NCBI RefSeq assembly: GCF_051014685.1
Contig: NC_135048.1
Coordinates: 29,969,043-30,033,042, forward strand
Length of the DNA: 64,000 nucleotides
Source: Ptiloglossa arizonensis
Taxonomy: Eukaryota > Arthropoda > Insecta > Hymenoptera > Colletidae
Direction of reading: 5' to 3'
Shown: one piece after another, positions 32,633-45,204 of the stretch
Layout of the letters: each line of letters opens with the position of its first letter
How positions within the stretch are numbered: position 1 is the first letter of the stretch
Notes under the pieces: model-generated
The model's database searches: none
Seen by the model: the letters and a program-made list of their open reading frames with translations, nothing else
What the model was told of the DNA's origin: nothing
Translations under genes and position numbers: made by a program

Positions 32633-34337
32633 AGTGACGATACGCGAGGACAGGGTACCGGTAAAAATAGAAGACGATTCGTTGGTGTTCCGTCATCGAT
32701 ATTCCGAGGACGTCGTCGACCTCGTAAAGGATATCTCGAGAGTTCAAGAGTCAGTTGATGGGGGGAGGGGGTCGAGGATAGAAGGTGACATTCGATAGCG
32801 TCGTCGAAAACGCGCCCTATAGAGAGACTCGTGCCAGCCGGGTAGAATCCCAGGCGACGGAGGTTAACAACTGCGTCGCGGCGACGGCAACGTAGTACGA
32901 CGTCGAGCTCCGTTGAAAATAATTATGGTTCGGCGATAATAATGACGGGCACAATAGCCCGGCCAGAAAAGGCCGCGGTGAAACGAACGAGCCGAATGGA
33001 ACCGGGTTTCCAATCCCCCACCGTCCCAGATGGTTGTCAGAGGGGATACAAATTTAAATTTGTGTCCTCGGCTCCGTGGAATATCGTCGCTGAAAATCGA
33101 AGCGATATTGTCTTGCCTCGCGGAGGGTTTGTTCTTCGTTTTAAAGAATGATCGATGGCAACGTTCGCGGACAGAAACGTCTCGAGTGGGGGAAAACGTA
33201 ATCTATTCGATAAGAGCGCGTCGGCGGTACTTTTCAAAAGTTTCTGCCTAACAAAGGAAGATTGTTGTAATCCGAACGTGTACAATTCTCTGTGATCACT
33301 GCTCTGAAAACTGTACCGGACCATGTTCGACAAATGTGGACTCGTTAAGGAGGTATCTCTAGATTGTAATTGTTCGGTGTGCTTTGAGATTTTTTATAAC
33401 AAAACGGTGGTACATTATTGCACCGATTTTGCGTGCGTATTTTTCGACAGTATTTTAAGTACACGCACAATTTTTTTCGTACAGAAACACTCGAAACTAC
33501 AGGAGTTACAGTCGCTCGAACGCAACCTCGTTAAAAGTACCGTCGCGCGGAGATTCTCTTTGAACGCTCGTAACATCGTTAGTTTTTCGAATCCGGCGAC
33601 ACAAGTTGGTAGAGATATTTACGAGGATGCATTCTTTCGGAAGAACGAAAATGAGAAAAATTTGACATACTTTAAGCATCTAGAAAAGAGTAGCCAATCG
33701 AGTAGCGTATCAGTGTTTCGAGCGTTCGATCCGTGTTGAAGATTCTCACGAATAAATTCGTATTTACGAAGATAACGCTTCTCGTGGGAGAGACTGTAGA
33801 CGGGACGACTGTTTGCACGTCGAACGGAGAAACATGTGCGATTACCATCCCCATTGTGCTTGTTTTAATGAAATCGACAGACTGCGTCGCGACACCGCGT
33901 TCCACGTCGCAATCGCGGCCGTCTTTCACAGCCGCCACGGCAATAATAATTATAATCCGGCAATAACGACGAGCGGGAGTACACACGCTCGTCGTGCTAG
34001 GGATGCTACGGAGCTTCTATCATTCGGGGAGGAAGCCGTGTAAAAAATTAACGACCCACTCGTTCACCCCTCCCTCGCCGACTGGTCCGCCCGGCAGCCT
34101 TAATGCATTCAAAGAGGCATCCACGTCGGTGCATCCAATTTGCATTTTCGTCGTGGACAATATACTTCCTTCGTCTCCTCCGCGTCTGTCCGCTTCCCGG
34201 GCGCAAGAAAACCACGGAACTCACGGCACGGGCGATTCGATCGATTCGATCGCGTTTAATTCGTTTCGTTACGGATGGATATTGAAATGTACCAAGTGGG
34301 CGGTACTTCGTCAAGAGCGCTGGGATTTACGAGGAGT

Positions 34338-34362
34338 GGGGGGTGGGGCGGGGCGGTGGGGG
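34338..34362 (+). other. Potential G-quadruplex
   Basis: Runs at 34338-34343, 34345-34348, 34350-34353 and 34358-34362 with loops of 1, 1 and 4 nt. Among the strongest quadruplex patterns in the window. Confidence 0.65.
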
Positions 34363-34914
34363 AGAGCGACAGTCTCGCCTCGGAAGGTTCGAACATTCGA
34401 AAACAAAAGGATCGGTGTTTTGTAGGGATTTGTACGACTCTTAGCGTGTACGCGATAATTGTAACGAATGTGACACGTTTCGCTACGTACGTACAGTGAA
34501 CGTTGTCTTTGCGCGATGTAACTGATTAAAGACGAAATTTTATAGGATTGGTCGATCGAATCCGGATTAAACGACGGAATTTACGAAAAACAATGCTCGT
34601 TAAATTAAATCCAAGCGTCGAGCCCGCGTACACGCGATAAGAGCAACGAAACATCGAATTCTGGATGCAACTGCACGGGTAATCGTATTGCATGGAATTG
34701 AGAGGCTCGTTAGCGAAAGGTATCGATAAAAATCCTACGAGAGCTGTTATTTGATAAATTCAAGTATTGATATTGTTTAAACGCGTTTTCTGAGTGGACG
34801 GAGTGAGTGAGAGATAATTTTTGTAGGGACTCGACAACTTACAATCTCGTAGTATTGTACATACCAGTGTCTAAAGTATTAAACAGAAAGTGGAAGGGGA
34901 TAAGACTACGCGCT

Positions 34915-35760
34915 GCTTGCACTTGCAGGTTCGCGCATGCGCAACATTTGCTATCACTTGGCCGAGCTATACACGCGCTACTCAATTCCTCAAGGATTCT
35001 GTAGTTTGAAGATTGTAAGTGTGAAACAAATCGGAGTTCTTTCGAGAAAAGATTCTCGATATTCTACCTTGCGCATGCGCATCGTTCGTTTTCATTTGGC
35101 CGAGCTATACATGCGCCGTTCAGCTCGCGAAAATTTCTATATTCCGAAGGTTGTACGTGTGAAACATTTTGGAATTCTTTGGAGTAAATATTCTTGATAA
35201 CTGACTCGCCATTTTCCTCGACAACCTTGCGCATGTGCACCTTTAGTATTTATATAGCCGAGCTATACACGTACTATTCAGTTTTCCAAGATTTCTATAT
35301 TATAAAGATTGTAAATATAAAATAAGTCGAAGTTCTTTCAAGAAAAGAAGGGATTCTATATTATAAAGATTGTAAGTGTGAAACAAATCGAAATTCTTTC
35401 GAGAATTTCGACATTCTACCTTGCGCATGCGCACTTTTAGTGTTCACATGGCCGAGCTATACATGCGTCATTCAGCTCGCGAAAATTTCTATATTTCAAT
35501 GGTTGTAAGTGCAAAACAAATCGAAGTTCTTTCGAGAAAAGGTCCCCGACATTCTACCTTGCGCATGCGTACCTCTAGTGCTCACATGGCCGAGCTATAA
35601 ACTTGCTATTCAGATCCCCAAGGATTCTATATTCCAAAGATTGTAACTATAAAACAAATTAGAATTCTTTCGAGAAAAGTCCCTCGACATTCTACCCTGC
35701 GCACTAGTGTTCCCATAGCCGAGCTATACGTTATTCATCCCACCCAGAACACTCCGCCCC
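34915..35760. repeat. Tandem array, unit about 138 bp, with palindromic GCGCATGCGC sites
   Basis: GCCGAGCTATACA and variants recur at 34961, 35099, 35257, 35451, 35589 and 35718 (spacings 138, 158, 194, 138, 129). Units run TACCTTGCGCATGCGCA, GCCGAGCTATACATGCG, TTCAGCTCGCGAAAATTTC, AAGATTGTAAGTGTGAAAC and TTCTTTCGAGAAAAG. The 194-bp step repeats an internal GATTCTATATTATAAAGATT block. Confidence 0.93.
34932..35433. promoter_or_regulatory. Iterated NRF-1/Erect-wing-like sites
   Basis: YGCGCATGCGCR, the palindromic site bound by NRF-1 in vertebrates and expected for its insect relative Erect wing, occurs exactly at 34932-34943 (CGCGCATGCGCA), 35070-35081 and 35422-35433 (both TGCGCATGCGCA). 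Decayed forms lie near 35229 (GCGCATGTGCA), 35562 (GCGCATGCGTA) and 35697. They come with the array unit; binding is inferred only. Confidence 0.4.
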
Positions 35761-36609
35761 GAAAACGGCGAATACGAAACAAATCGGCGCCATTTCGAGT
35801 AAAGATCCTCAACCGCCCACCGCTTTCCCGTACACTGATCCTCCTCCCCGTGTTTCGCGATAACGTTCGATCCAGAAACCACCGTCACGCTGTATCGTCT
35901 TGGTCCACGGTTTCATCGATCCCCCGGCCAACTTGAAATTCCATAAACTTTCCCACCAGGATACTCTGCGGCTCGCTAACGGCGTCTAGGCCGCGGTGAC
36001 AAGGGTTTCGTTAGTCCCGGAATCTACCGCGGAAGGTATGCTAAATTATCGAGTAGTCCTCCGGGTTTAATTACTTTTGTCTGGCCGCTGACGAGGAACT
36101 TGGAACATCATTTTCTCGTTCCGATGGGACTACCGGCGCGGTGTTAATTCAGAGTCCGGCGCGACGTTCCCGCGGTGGCAGCCCGCGGTGAGCTCTGGCC
36201 CGCGTCGTTTCACCGATTTCTCCTACGCAAATAGAATCGTATTAGAGAAATACGGTCCGCGGAGGAAATAGCACCGCGTCCGAACGATGATATTCGAGAC
36301 ACGTCCCGGGCTCCGAAAGCGGAATGCGGCCCCCTGGGATAATCAAATAAATGTGTACTTTATCAACGTCGCGGTCCTGTAATTCCGATCGTGACGAATA
36401 AAAGCATACGACCGAGAGCCGGGTCGATCCGTTTCCTCGGGCTGACCATCGTTCACCGCTTAACCACGGTTCCAGGGGTTGGAGCATGGATCTCGAGATC
36501 GAAACTACCCCTTCAGTCGGGTAGAATTATTTTATTTTACGCGTCGCGCGTCGTCCTGTTCATCGATGAACTCACCGTTCAATCCACGATAAGAGAGAAC
36601 GATTGAAAT
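35761..36609. other. Unannotated CpG-rich spacer
   Basis: No gene or array is supported; short antisense-overlapping frames only. Confidence 0.55.
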
Positions 36610-37190
36610 AATTTATCCTCGGATTGGAAATAATTTTAAGGTTACGGATTGAAGGGAAATTTTGAGGAATAGTGATGTCAGTGGTGGAATTATTAACGTT
36701 GTTAAATGTGATACGTGTACGAACTATCACGTTCGGGACGTAGCAATAGGAAATTGGGGAAATAAAGTATTCTGCGGTTGAAAATAATTTTAAGTTTATG
36801 GGAAAAAATGAAGTGTTGGGGGAACGGTGAAATTACCATTGAAATTATTAACGTTGTTAAATGTGATACGTGTACGAACTATCCGTTCGGGACGCAGTAA
36901 TAGAAAATGGTGGGAATAAAATATCCTGGGGATTAAAAGTAATTTTAAGGTTATGGAAAAAGTAAAAATACAAGGGAATAGTAATTTCATTAATGTCGTT
37001 AAATGTGATGTGGATACGAACTCTCCAAGAGACTGTGGTAATATAAAATGAGAGAAATAAAATATTCTGGGATTAAAAATAATTTCAAGCTTATGGTAAC
37101 AGTGAAATATAGGGGAATAGTAATTTCATTAATGTCGTTAAGTATGATGTGTGTACGAATTATTCTATAAAGTATCCTGAGATATTAATT
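36610..37190. repeat. AT-rich tandem array, unit about 150 bp
   Basis: AATAATTTTAAGGTTA and variants recur at 36629, 36783, 36938 and 37078 (spacings 154, 155, 140). Each is followed by a GGGGAATAGTGA-like block, a TTAACGTTGTTAAATGTGAT-like block and GTGTACGAACTAT. Four copies, increasingly shortened to the right. Confidence 0.92.
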
Positions 37191-39011
37191 TGTAGGAGAA
37201 TATTAATTTTCACGAATATTCGTAAATATGAAAAGGAAAATTTGGTGACTTTCGGTACCGTTTTTCAATTATTTTGCATTGTCTTTCCAACGTACCTTAA
37301 AAAATTTTCCACATCGAACGCTCTTTTATTTTTTCTTTGCAATCTGTGATGCAATGTTTGAATCGCTCAAAGGCAAAGCATTATGAACCTTTCAACCATT
37401 TTATTCCGGTGTTCCGAAGCTATGTGAAAAATGAATCTGAAAAGGGCAAAGTGACGCAACGTAAAGAGAAATGTATTAAAACGTATGTTTATAGGGAAAT
37501 ACTAGATATTAGTCATGGATGACAACGTTCCACCGAGTACAAATATTTTATTCGACGTTTCTTTCATGTATAATTTTTATACAATATTATCGAACGATTC
37601 TTTACCCTAGATTCTCCCCCAGGGTTTCGTCCACCAACGAAACAAGAAATAAAACAATGTGCTTTGGTGACATCGACTTTTACATTTTAATTGTCACGAA
37701 ACGAGCATCGGGAATGTGTACTTTGTAAACGAAGAAGACGCGTAACTGATAAAATATTGTTGTCGTTATCAGGGGGGAACATTTTGGTACGAACGTTTGG
37801 TACATAACGCGAGATGTAAACGAAGAAGTAAGAAAAATACGAAGCGAAGATAACGATCGAAATAAATGATACTAGTTCCCAATGTAAAGTACGCAGCAAT
37901 TGACTTTCAGGGAAGATTCATGGCCTTGTTGTAATCGCAAGTAAGTATGTCCACGCGATTAATATAATTAAATTTCTTGTGCAATCCGCGATGACGGTTC
38001 GAGATAAAGCAAACTACGTAGTTTTAGATTTAATATGCAAAAAGGTTGCACGGTACCCTGTTCCTGATTTCGAGCGTTTCAGGGAGAGCTGTCCGAAACT
38101 GTAAATGTTTCACCGAGCAAAGAGAATAGCGAACACACGGGGATTAATTAGAAAGAGTATACAGACCGAATCGTATTTGTAGTAATTTTATCGTCGGTGT
38201 TTCTTGACCCTCGAAAATGATCACGGTTCTCGGGTATGGTCTCTATGGGGTCCAACTATGGGGCAGAGTCAGTAATTTCATTGACATTTTACGACGTTTA
38301 CGATTTGAAATATTAAGATTCGTCTGTGATGCTCTCTGATATTTTACTGACGATATAATCCATCGTGATTGAACTCTTAACTGATATCGTGGTTATTTTG
38401 TTGATATATATTGTAGGGTGAGATCCCTAGGACTCTGTGTAATTGTTTAAATATTCGTAGGCATTTGAAAACAAAATCTGACGCGAATTACTTTTATTTC
38501 TTTCCTCAGGAACAGAATAAATATAATTTTCGACAATAATAAAATTCGTTGTAGTAACTATGGTAAAAAAAATTCAAAATTCATTTAACCAAAGGATAGA
38601 CTTTATCATGTCATTTGTTTACGAAAATTGGGCACATGTACATTGCACGAATCAGGAAAGTATTAATTATTCGCGATGTGAAAATAAATTTCAAATAATA
38701 CTACTCTATGTTAACGTATAAATTTGTCTTCTATCAATATTTCCAAACATTATCAAGCTCTTAATACCTGAAAATCTCCTAACCAAATAACAAACTTTTC
38801 GTTTCTTATTACAACACTTTTACGAATTATTGAACCTACATTATTGAACTTCCGAAAACAAATTCTCCTCGTCTCATGAATACCAAATTTACCATCAAAA
38901 TAACTATTTTAAATTTCTATTGAAATTTACTTCGAATTCCATACCACACTTTTCGAAGACATAATTTCTTCTATACACACACTCGATTCGACAAATTCCT
39001 TTTTATTATAA

Positions 39012-39015
<4 letters not shown>

Positions 39016-39054
<39 letters not shown>
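39016..39054. repeat. (TA)n microsatellite
   Basis: A perfect 39-nt alternation of T and A, with AT-rich partial extensions on both sides that could form a cruciform. Confidence 0.95.
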
Positions 39055-39057
<3 letters not shown>

Positions 39058-39640
39058 ATTTATAATTATATATAATCATCCGTACACACTTTCTACAATA
39101 CATACATAAGCCTAAAACATCACTAAGTACACAAGAGTCTGTCAATAATTCCATCGCGAAAACATCGTCCACGCACACAAATCGCTTCTTTAAAGTACTC
39201 CCATAAACAATACAATGCAGAAAGAATACAAAAGCGGTCGTTAGACGGTAGTTCACCTCGCTAATTCTCGATCGTTGCATCGAGCGTCTCGATCGATAGG
39301 CATCGCTTGAGTTGGCGTCGCAAACGGTACCGAACTGGGTCAAACTATCGAGGATCAGAAAATATTGTTAGCTCGTCGGATTATTATCAATGAATACGAA
39401 CGGGGAGCGGCTATACCAGTCCCGGTTAGACGGTGGATAATCAGGCGGGATGCAAAGTAAACAGAGAGCTCTGGAGGGCCCTCTTGGTAAAAGTTACGTA
39501 GAGGGCCGCGTTGGTACGCGAATTTTCACCGTAGTTTCGAAATTTACGCTCCGGCTCATAACGCGGCGAGTATCAAAATGATGAATGCGCGCGTATCACG
39601 CTGCGCGAGCCGGGAGGTGAATATTTTCGCACGCGCGGTG

Positions 39641-39657
39641 AAAAAAAAAAAAAAAAA
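39641..39657 (+). repeat. Poly-A tract
   Basis: Seventeen consecutive A residues. No gene or retrocopy body is recognisable upstream, so I do not call a retroposon tail. Confidence 0.9.
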
Positions 39658-39887
39658 GGTCCAAATAATTTAAGCGTCGGCACCTACGATAAAAATTACC
39701 CGTGAAATATACGGGCTGCCTGGCGCGTCCGTTCTGACGGACGTTGAATCCTAACCCGGCTCGCAATTAATCCGACAAAATGTTCCTCGCGAATTTTCCA
39801 TTCTTCGCGTAACGGGAATATCGAGCGAGCGTAGTCGCGTATCAACAAGCGACGCGCATGGGTTTATATTATTCCGTTGCGCGGTAA

Positions 39888-39949
39888 AAAGGGGAAAAGA
39901 GAGAGAAAAGAAAGAAAGAAAAGGAAAAAAAAGAGAGGGGGGGGGGGGG
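39888..39949 (+). repeat. Purine tract ending in G13
   Basis: An almost pure A/G run with GA and GAAA repeats ending in 13 consecutive G residues (39937-39949). This has triplex and quadruplex potential. A T-rich run lies about 110 bp on (40058-40082). Confidence 0.9.
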
Positions 39950-41029
39950 TCGACGCGACGAGAGGAGAGAATCGGCTCGGGAAAATATGAGAAATCTCGG
40001 TTCGAAGTCGCCGTTAAACGCCTCCGCGACTTCGACGAAACGGTGTCTTTGTGAATGTTTTTTTTTTTTTTAATTTTTTTTTCCACGGGGAGTAGAAGGT
40101 ACGATAAGCTTTACGAGAAAAGGGGTAGGTTTTAGAGAAGAGTGGTGTTGATTTCGTGTACGGTACAACCCCCTGGTGTTGGTGATTTTGGGAGTATGGG
40201 ATTTCGAAAATCCAAAGTCGAAGAATATTATTAGTTTGGGACGTATTTTTTCGTGGAGGGTGTATGGAGTTCTTGGGCGAATGTCAATGGTGTAGGCACA
40301 GGGGGTTTAAAGGGGGACCTAAGGGATCTAGAAGATTTAAGAGATAAATATTAAAATTTAATATTCTTTAGTATTTACAGGAGAAAATTTTAAAAATGTT
40401 TTGCAGAATGAAAAAGTATCTTTGTGTTTCCAGTATGAAAATACCCATTTTATACGTTTGAAATTTTTGTCGATTTGATAAGTAATGCGGTTAAGAGTAT
40501 ATGGTAAATTTCATCGATTAAAGAACACAACTATGGGGGGTTCGTCGAAAAATGAGTCGAAAGCGCGGTATAAAGTGTTCCAGCGAATATTTTGGAGAAA
40601 AACGATTTCGAAGACCCGTAGAGTACACGTGCACTCCAACCACGAGAATTATTGTAGCAAATTCCATTACACACCGTATCTCGTTTGTTCGTGCTTACAA
40701 AGAGCATCGGTATCAGACCGCTATATACGATGCACGGTGTGAGGGTGTATACGGAGCTAAGCATTTACAGTTCATGGAGATTTATTAATGTAGAAATTGT
40801 TGAAAATGCTGCCCATGTGGCTGTGCACAGAGCAGTGTTCCGTGAACTGTCGTAAATTACCGAGTACGCTTCGTAGCGTGTTTGCGTCTTTAATTCCTCG
40901 AAAGCTACTTTCAAACCTGCCGCGTTTCTAAGACGATCGCACTTGGTGAAGAAAAATTTACGAAACAACAAATTCGACGATCGAAACAATCGACTTGTCA
41001 TTTTCCTGTAACCTTCGCGTATTTCCAAA

Positions 41030-41800
41030 GTCGTTTCCATAGAAAACGAATGCTAGTTTGCGCAAACATTATTCCAACCTTTCGATTCATTTTTATTTAA
41101 AAAATTACCCCTCTTTACGATCAGTAACAACCTGTATTTGACCATGAACGGTTCTTGATGCTACGAATTTAAGATTTTCAAAATCATTCCGTAGGAAACG
41201 AACCCTAGTTTGCGCAAACTTTATTCCCTTCTTTCGACTCATTCTTTTTTCGAAAAATTACTCCTGTTTACGATTGGTACTACCCTGTATTTGACCGTGG
41301 GCAGTTATCGATTCCACGAAGCTAAGATTTTCAAAATCGTTTCCGTAGAAAACGAACGCTAGTTTGCGCAAACATCATTCCACCCTTCCAACTCATTTTT
41401 GTTCAAAAAATTACCCCTTTTTATGATCGGTACGACCTGTATTTGACTGTCAGCAGTTATCGATGCCACGAAGCTAAGATTTTCAAAATCGTTTCCGTAG
41501 AAAACGAACGCTAGTTTGCGCAAACATCATTCCATCCTTCCAACTCATTTTTGTTCCAAAAATTACCCCTTTTTATGATCGGTACGACCCTGTATTTGAC
41601 CGTGGGCAGTTATCGATGCCACGAACCTAAGATTATCAAAATCGTTTCCGTAGGAAACGAACCCTAGTTTGCGCAAACTTTATTCCCTTCTTTCGACTCA
41701 TTCTTTTTTCGAGAAATTACCCTTGTTTACGATCGGTACCAACCTGTACTTGACCGTGGGTGGTTCCCGAACACGTGCTCAGCTACGCGTGGCCACGTTG
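41030..41800. repeat. Tandem array, unit 153 bp, with GTTTGCGCAAAC palindromes
   Basis: CTAGTTTGCGCAAAC occurs with AGTTT at 41055, 41207, 41361, 41513 and 41666 (spacings 152, 154, 152, 153). Units continue ATTCCA, CGACTCATTTTT, AATTACCCCTTTTTACGATC, CTGTATTTGACCGTG and AAGATTTTCAAAATCGTTTC. The 12-bp GTTTGCGCAAAC is a perfect palindrome kept in all five units. Units 3 and 4 are nearly identical. Confidence 0.95.
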
Positions 41801-42414
41801 AAAAAGAGAATAAAAAAGAACGAAACCATCGGCGCGGAGGGTGCTCGAAACCACAATTTTACGAGCACGCGACTTGCTCCGAGTTTGAACCGTCATCCTT
41901 TAGCCGCGATAAGGCGCGTCGGTTTTGCGAAAGCAGCCGGTGTGCAAGTTCGCGTTTCAGGGGCTACTTCCCGGACGCGTGTGCCGCCCTCAAAGTAAAC
42001 TCTCGTTACATTATCAGGCAGGAAGGAGGGGGCGAAGAACTTTGTACTTCGCTTGTAGACGTTACGCCCCCGCGATTGCATTTTCCTCGCGGCAGTTTCG
42101 TGGGAAAGTCTGGCTCGCGTGAGGAGCACCGATGGCCCCTAATGAAAAATACAGGGTGTTCCTTAATGCGTGTTAGCGCTGAAAGGCTGCTTTCTAAGGG
42201 CCCGGAAAGCAACTAGAAAACTTGCTGCCCCGTAAAACTTGCGTCCGAGAATGCATTGTCCATCGCAGAATTGCAGGCTACCTCTCGTTGAAAATTGAAC
42301 AAATCCGATATTGTCCGACAATTACGCGAAAAATAACGAGTAAACAGACGATGCAATTGCATCTGTTACGAGAAGAGAATTTTTTAGAGTAAAGTTAGAT
42401 TTATATAGGTTGGC
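41801..42414. other. Unannotated spacer, no gene seen
   Basis: CpG-rich to 42270, then AT-rich. No repeat or recognisable open frame. Confidence 0.55.
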
Positions 42415-42800
42415 GTTTCTATTTATCGTCGATTTTGTAGCAAACAATACGATAGAGTCAACACACGGAGGGAGATAAGAGAAAGTGACGTGGTTTGTCA
42501 AATAGTGGGGAGTTACTTCGATGGCCTTGAACGATCAAAACATTTGGCGCAGACTTATCCCCTCCTGTTCGCTCTTACCGCGTCACTTCGCACGATTATG
42601 TAGCATTTACATACTTGTCGTCGATTTTGTAGCAAACAATGTGGTAAAGTCAACACGAGGAGAGAGATAAGAGAAACTGACGTGATTTGTGAGATAGTGG
42701 GGAGTTACTTCGGTGGCCTTGAGCGGCCAAAACATTTCGCGCCGACCTATCCCCTCCTGTTCCCTCTTACCGCATCATTTCCTACTACTGCGTTCGCGCC
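42415..42800. repeat. Tandem duplication, unit about 192 bp
   Basis: CGTCGATTTTGTAGCAAAC begins at 42427 and 42619. Both copies continue with GAGATAAGAGAAA, TAGTGGGGAGTTACTTCG, CCTTGAACGATCAAAACATT (first copy) or its CCTTGAGCGG variant (second), TATCCCCTCCTGTTC and CTCTTACCGC. Two full copies. Confidence 0.95.
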
Positions 42801-43489
42801 AATCATCGCTGCGAAATGTTTTTCGTTGCAGTGCCTGTGACTGTTGCGAATGTACTTCCCGTGAACAACTTTGTCCCCTGTGATACACGGACGTACGTCA
42901 AATAAATTCTGCGTACTGTTACACGGAAATTCTCTGACCGGGACCATTCGTTACGAAACTACTGCTGTATCATGGAAACTTCGATATTCGGTCACAATGT
43001 TTTCCTAAGTTTAAGCGTAAATATCTTTCGAGTGGAATTCAAGCTATATGAGAAATTAAAAAAACAAAAATACAAAAGTAAAGTGTTTTTTACATATCTT
43101 AAAAAAGAAAAATGAATGTAATGTCTTCAACCGAGACGTTCAATTCTTTTTTAACGTACGATATCTAGTGCTCGTGCGACGTGTTTGACTAAACATTACA
43201 AAATATTTTCACCGATCGTTTTTGTTTTTCTAGCTGTGTTTAAATTCGCGACGCAACAAGTGCACTCATTGGAAGAAACCATACATTGGAAACAAGCGGT
43301 TGTTACAAATAAAGCAACCGATTCTATTTTTATCGGACCACTGGGTAACTGGTGAAAACGATTAAATTTTTTTTAGAACTAACGAAAGAATGCAAATATG
43401 AAACACAGCGTGGAGCTTCTTCTAAAATTCCTCCGGTTGAAATTCGTACGAGTTATTCCAGATGGAAACTGACCGAGTTTTGATATGTA
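42801..43489. other. Unannotated spacer, no gene seen
   Basis: AT-rich, short open frames only, no repeat seen. Confidence 0.55.
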
Positions 43490-44235
43490 GTAATATCTCG
43501 ATGAAAAGCAATATTTATTTTTATTTTTCACTCGCGTTACCGCTGCCATCGAACGAACTACACACTGTCCAGATTTGGGACTACTCGAATCGTTTCTACG
43601 GGCCCATTTTTACAAATACAAAATCGATTTACTGGATAAAATTCAAGTTATCAATTACCCAAATATCAAAATGTATACTATGATAAATCTTTCTTTAACT
43701 AATTTCCATTTTTCATTCACTCGCGTTATAGTTACTACTGTACGATCTACGCTCCACCCAAGCTTGGAACTATTCGAGTTTTGTCTTCTTGATGTTATTC
43801 AAGTCGTTTCTATGGGGCCATTTTTACAAATACAAAATGGATTCACCGGATAAAATTAAAATTACTAATTACACAAATATCAAAATGTATACTATGTTAA
43901 ATCTTTCTTTAACTAATTTCCATTTTTCATTCATTCGCGTTATAGTTACCACTATATGAGCTACGCTCCATCCAAGCTTGGAATATTCGAGTTTTGTCCA
44001 CTTGATGTTACTCGAGTCATTTTTATGAGCCCATTTTTACAATTACAAAATCGATTCACCGTATAAAATTAAAATGACCAATTACACAAACATCAAAACG
44101 TATACTACTCTAAATCTTTCTTCAACTAATTTCCATTTTTCATTCACTCGCGTTATAGTTACCACTGTACGAGCAACGCTCGATCCAACCATGGAATTAC
44201 TCGATTTTCACCCGTAAACCGTCTCTCGCGGGCCC
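43490..44235. repeat. Tandem array, unit about 213 bp
   Basis: CACTCGCGTTATAGTTAC and variants recur at 43529, 43718, 43932 and 44145 (spacings 189, 214, 213). Units include CAAGCTTGGAACTATTCGAG, GGGCCCATTTTTACAAATAC, GGATAAAATTAAAATTAC and CAAATATCAAAATGTATACT. About 3.5 copies; the first is 25 bp shorter. Confidence 0.93.
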
Positions 44236-44850
44236 GTTCACTGTTAATACACTCGTCAACCAGACCCACGATTCCCGATCGTTTCTCAGAAATTAATTCG
44301 CGCCTCGTTCCACCCCCGCTGCCTCGCCGCTATCCCTAGCGAACGAGCGATTCCGCGCGATCGTAACGAGGAAAATTGATACGATCGCCGGGCGTAGCAG
44401 CGAGAACGGTTCGAGAATGGGGCCATTCGGTTCGAGAAAGGCCGTTTTTGGGCCGCCGGGTTTCTTTTTACCGCCAGAAGCCCCGTACTTCCCGTACGGT
44501 ACGCCGGAATATAACTTCGTACTTTATCCGCGGTGGTGTTCCACGATCCGAATATGCTTCCCGGAGAGCTCCCCGGAGGCGGGAAAACTTGGTCGGGAAT
44601 CGATATCGCCGCGTTCGAAAGAGCTCTAATAAAATACAAACCGGCCCGTTAAATGGAACCCAAGACTCCGCGAGGGGGATGAAAATTTTCGTCTAACAAT
44701 TCGCCGGGGGAAGGGATCGTTGGGTTGGGGTTGAAATTAGATCGCGTATCCGACTCACCCGACGCTCGTCTTAACGCGAAAACTGTTCCAAAATCCCGAA
44801 AAGTTTAAATTCTACGCTCTCGCGGGCCGCGGTGAGGTCTGGCTAACGTA

Positions 44851-44868
44851 GGGTGGGCGGGGTGGGGG
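44851..44868 (+). other. Potential G-quadruplex
   Basis: Runs at 44851-44853, 44855-44857, 44859-44862 and 44864-44868 with three single-nucleotide loops, the most compact quadruplex pattern seen. Confidence 0.7.
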
Positions 44869-45036
44869 AAGAGGAGGAATAATCTAACGCCGGGGTGGAA
44901 TGAAACGATTTCAAACAGAAATTCTCGTTTCCCGGAGCAACTGCGGTTGGCAAGCCACGGAGCTTTGAGGCGAAAACGGGAGCGAAACGGGGCGAGAAAC
45001 GGAGCAACGGCGTCAAAGGGTAACAACAACAACAAC

Positions 45037-45204
45037 GGGGAAGGGTGGGGGGGTCGATAAGAAACTGGCTGGTGAGGCTGATTCGTAGTTTCTTTTTTCC
45101 GGTCTTCTTTTTTTCTCGTTCGCCCACCCCTACTCATCCTGGGTAAAAGATAACCGTTTGTTCGGTGGTCGTAGGAGGAGGAGGGGCGGGGGTGGGCGCG
45201 GGGG
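45037..45204 (+). other. Two potential G-quadruplexes
   Basis: 45037-45053 has runs of 4, 3 and 7 G. 45183-45204 has runs of 4, 5, 3 and 5 with loops of 1, 1 and 3 nt. A further pattern (runs of 3, 5 and 5) lies near 45328-45346. Confidence 0.6.

Larger units (their letters stand above)
32126..34914. other. Unannotated spacer, no convincing gene
   Basis: CpG-rich with G-rich tracts. The 138-codon plus frame at 33323-33739 has a Cys-rich first half but no known domain and is in the length range expected by chance. I see no tandem array here, which makes this one of the longest array-free stretches. Confidence 0.5.
37191..41029. other. Long spacer without arrays or supported genes
   Basis: Mostly AT-rich to 39400, CpG-rich 39400-40050, then mixed. 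It holds an AT microsatellite, poly-A, a purine tract and poly-T (listed separately). The open frames (95, 111, 85, 91 codons) are not recognisable. The longest array-free interval in the window. Confidence 0.55.

Noticed and set aside
33323..33739. 138-codon plus frame with a Cys-rich N-terminal half
   Set aside because: Length is within chance expectation and the cysteine spacing matches no zinc-finger or secreted-peptide pattern I know.
39641..39657. Poly-A tract as a possible retroposon tail
   Set aside because: No element body, terminal duplication or retrocopy is visible upstream.
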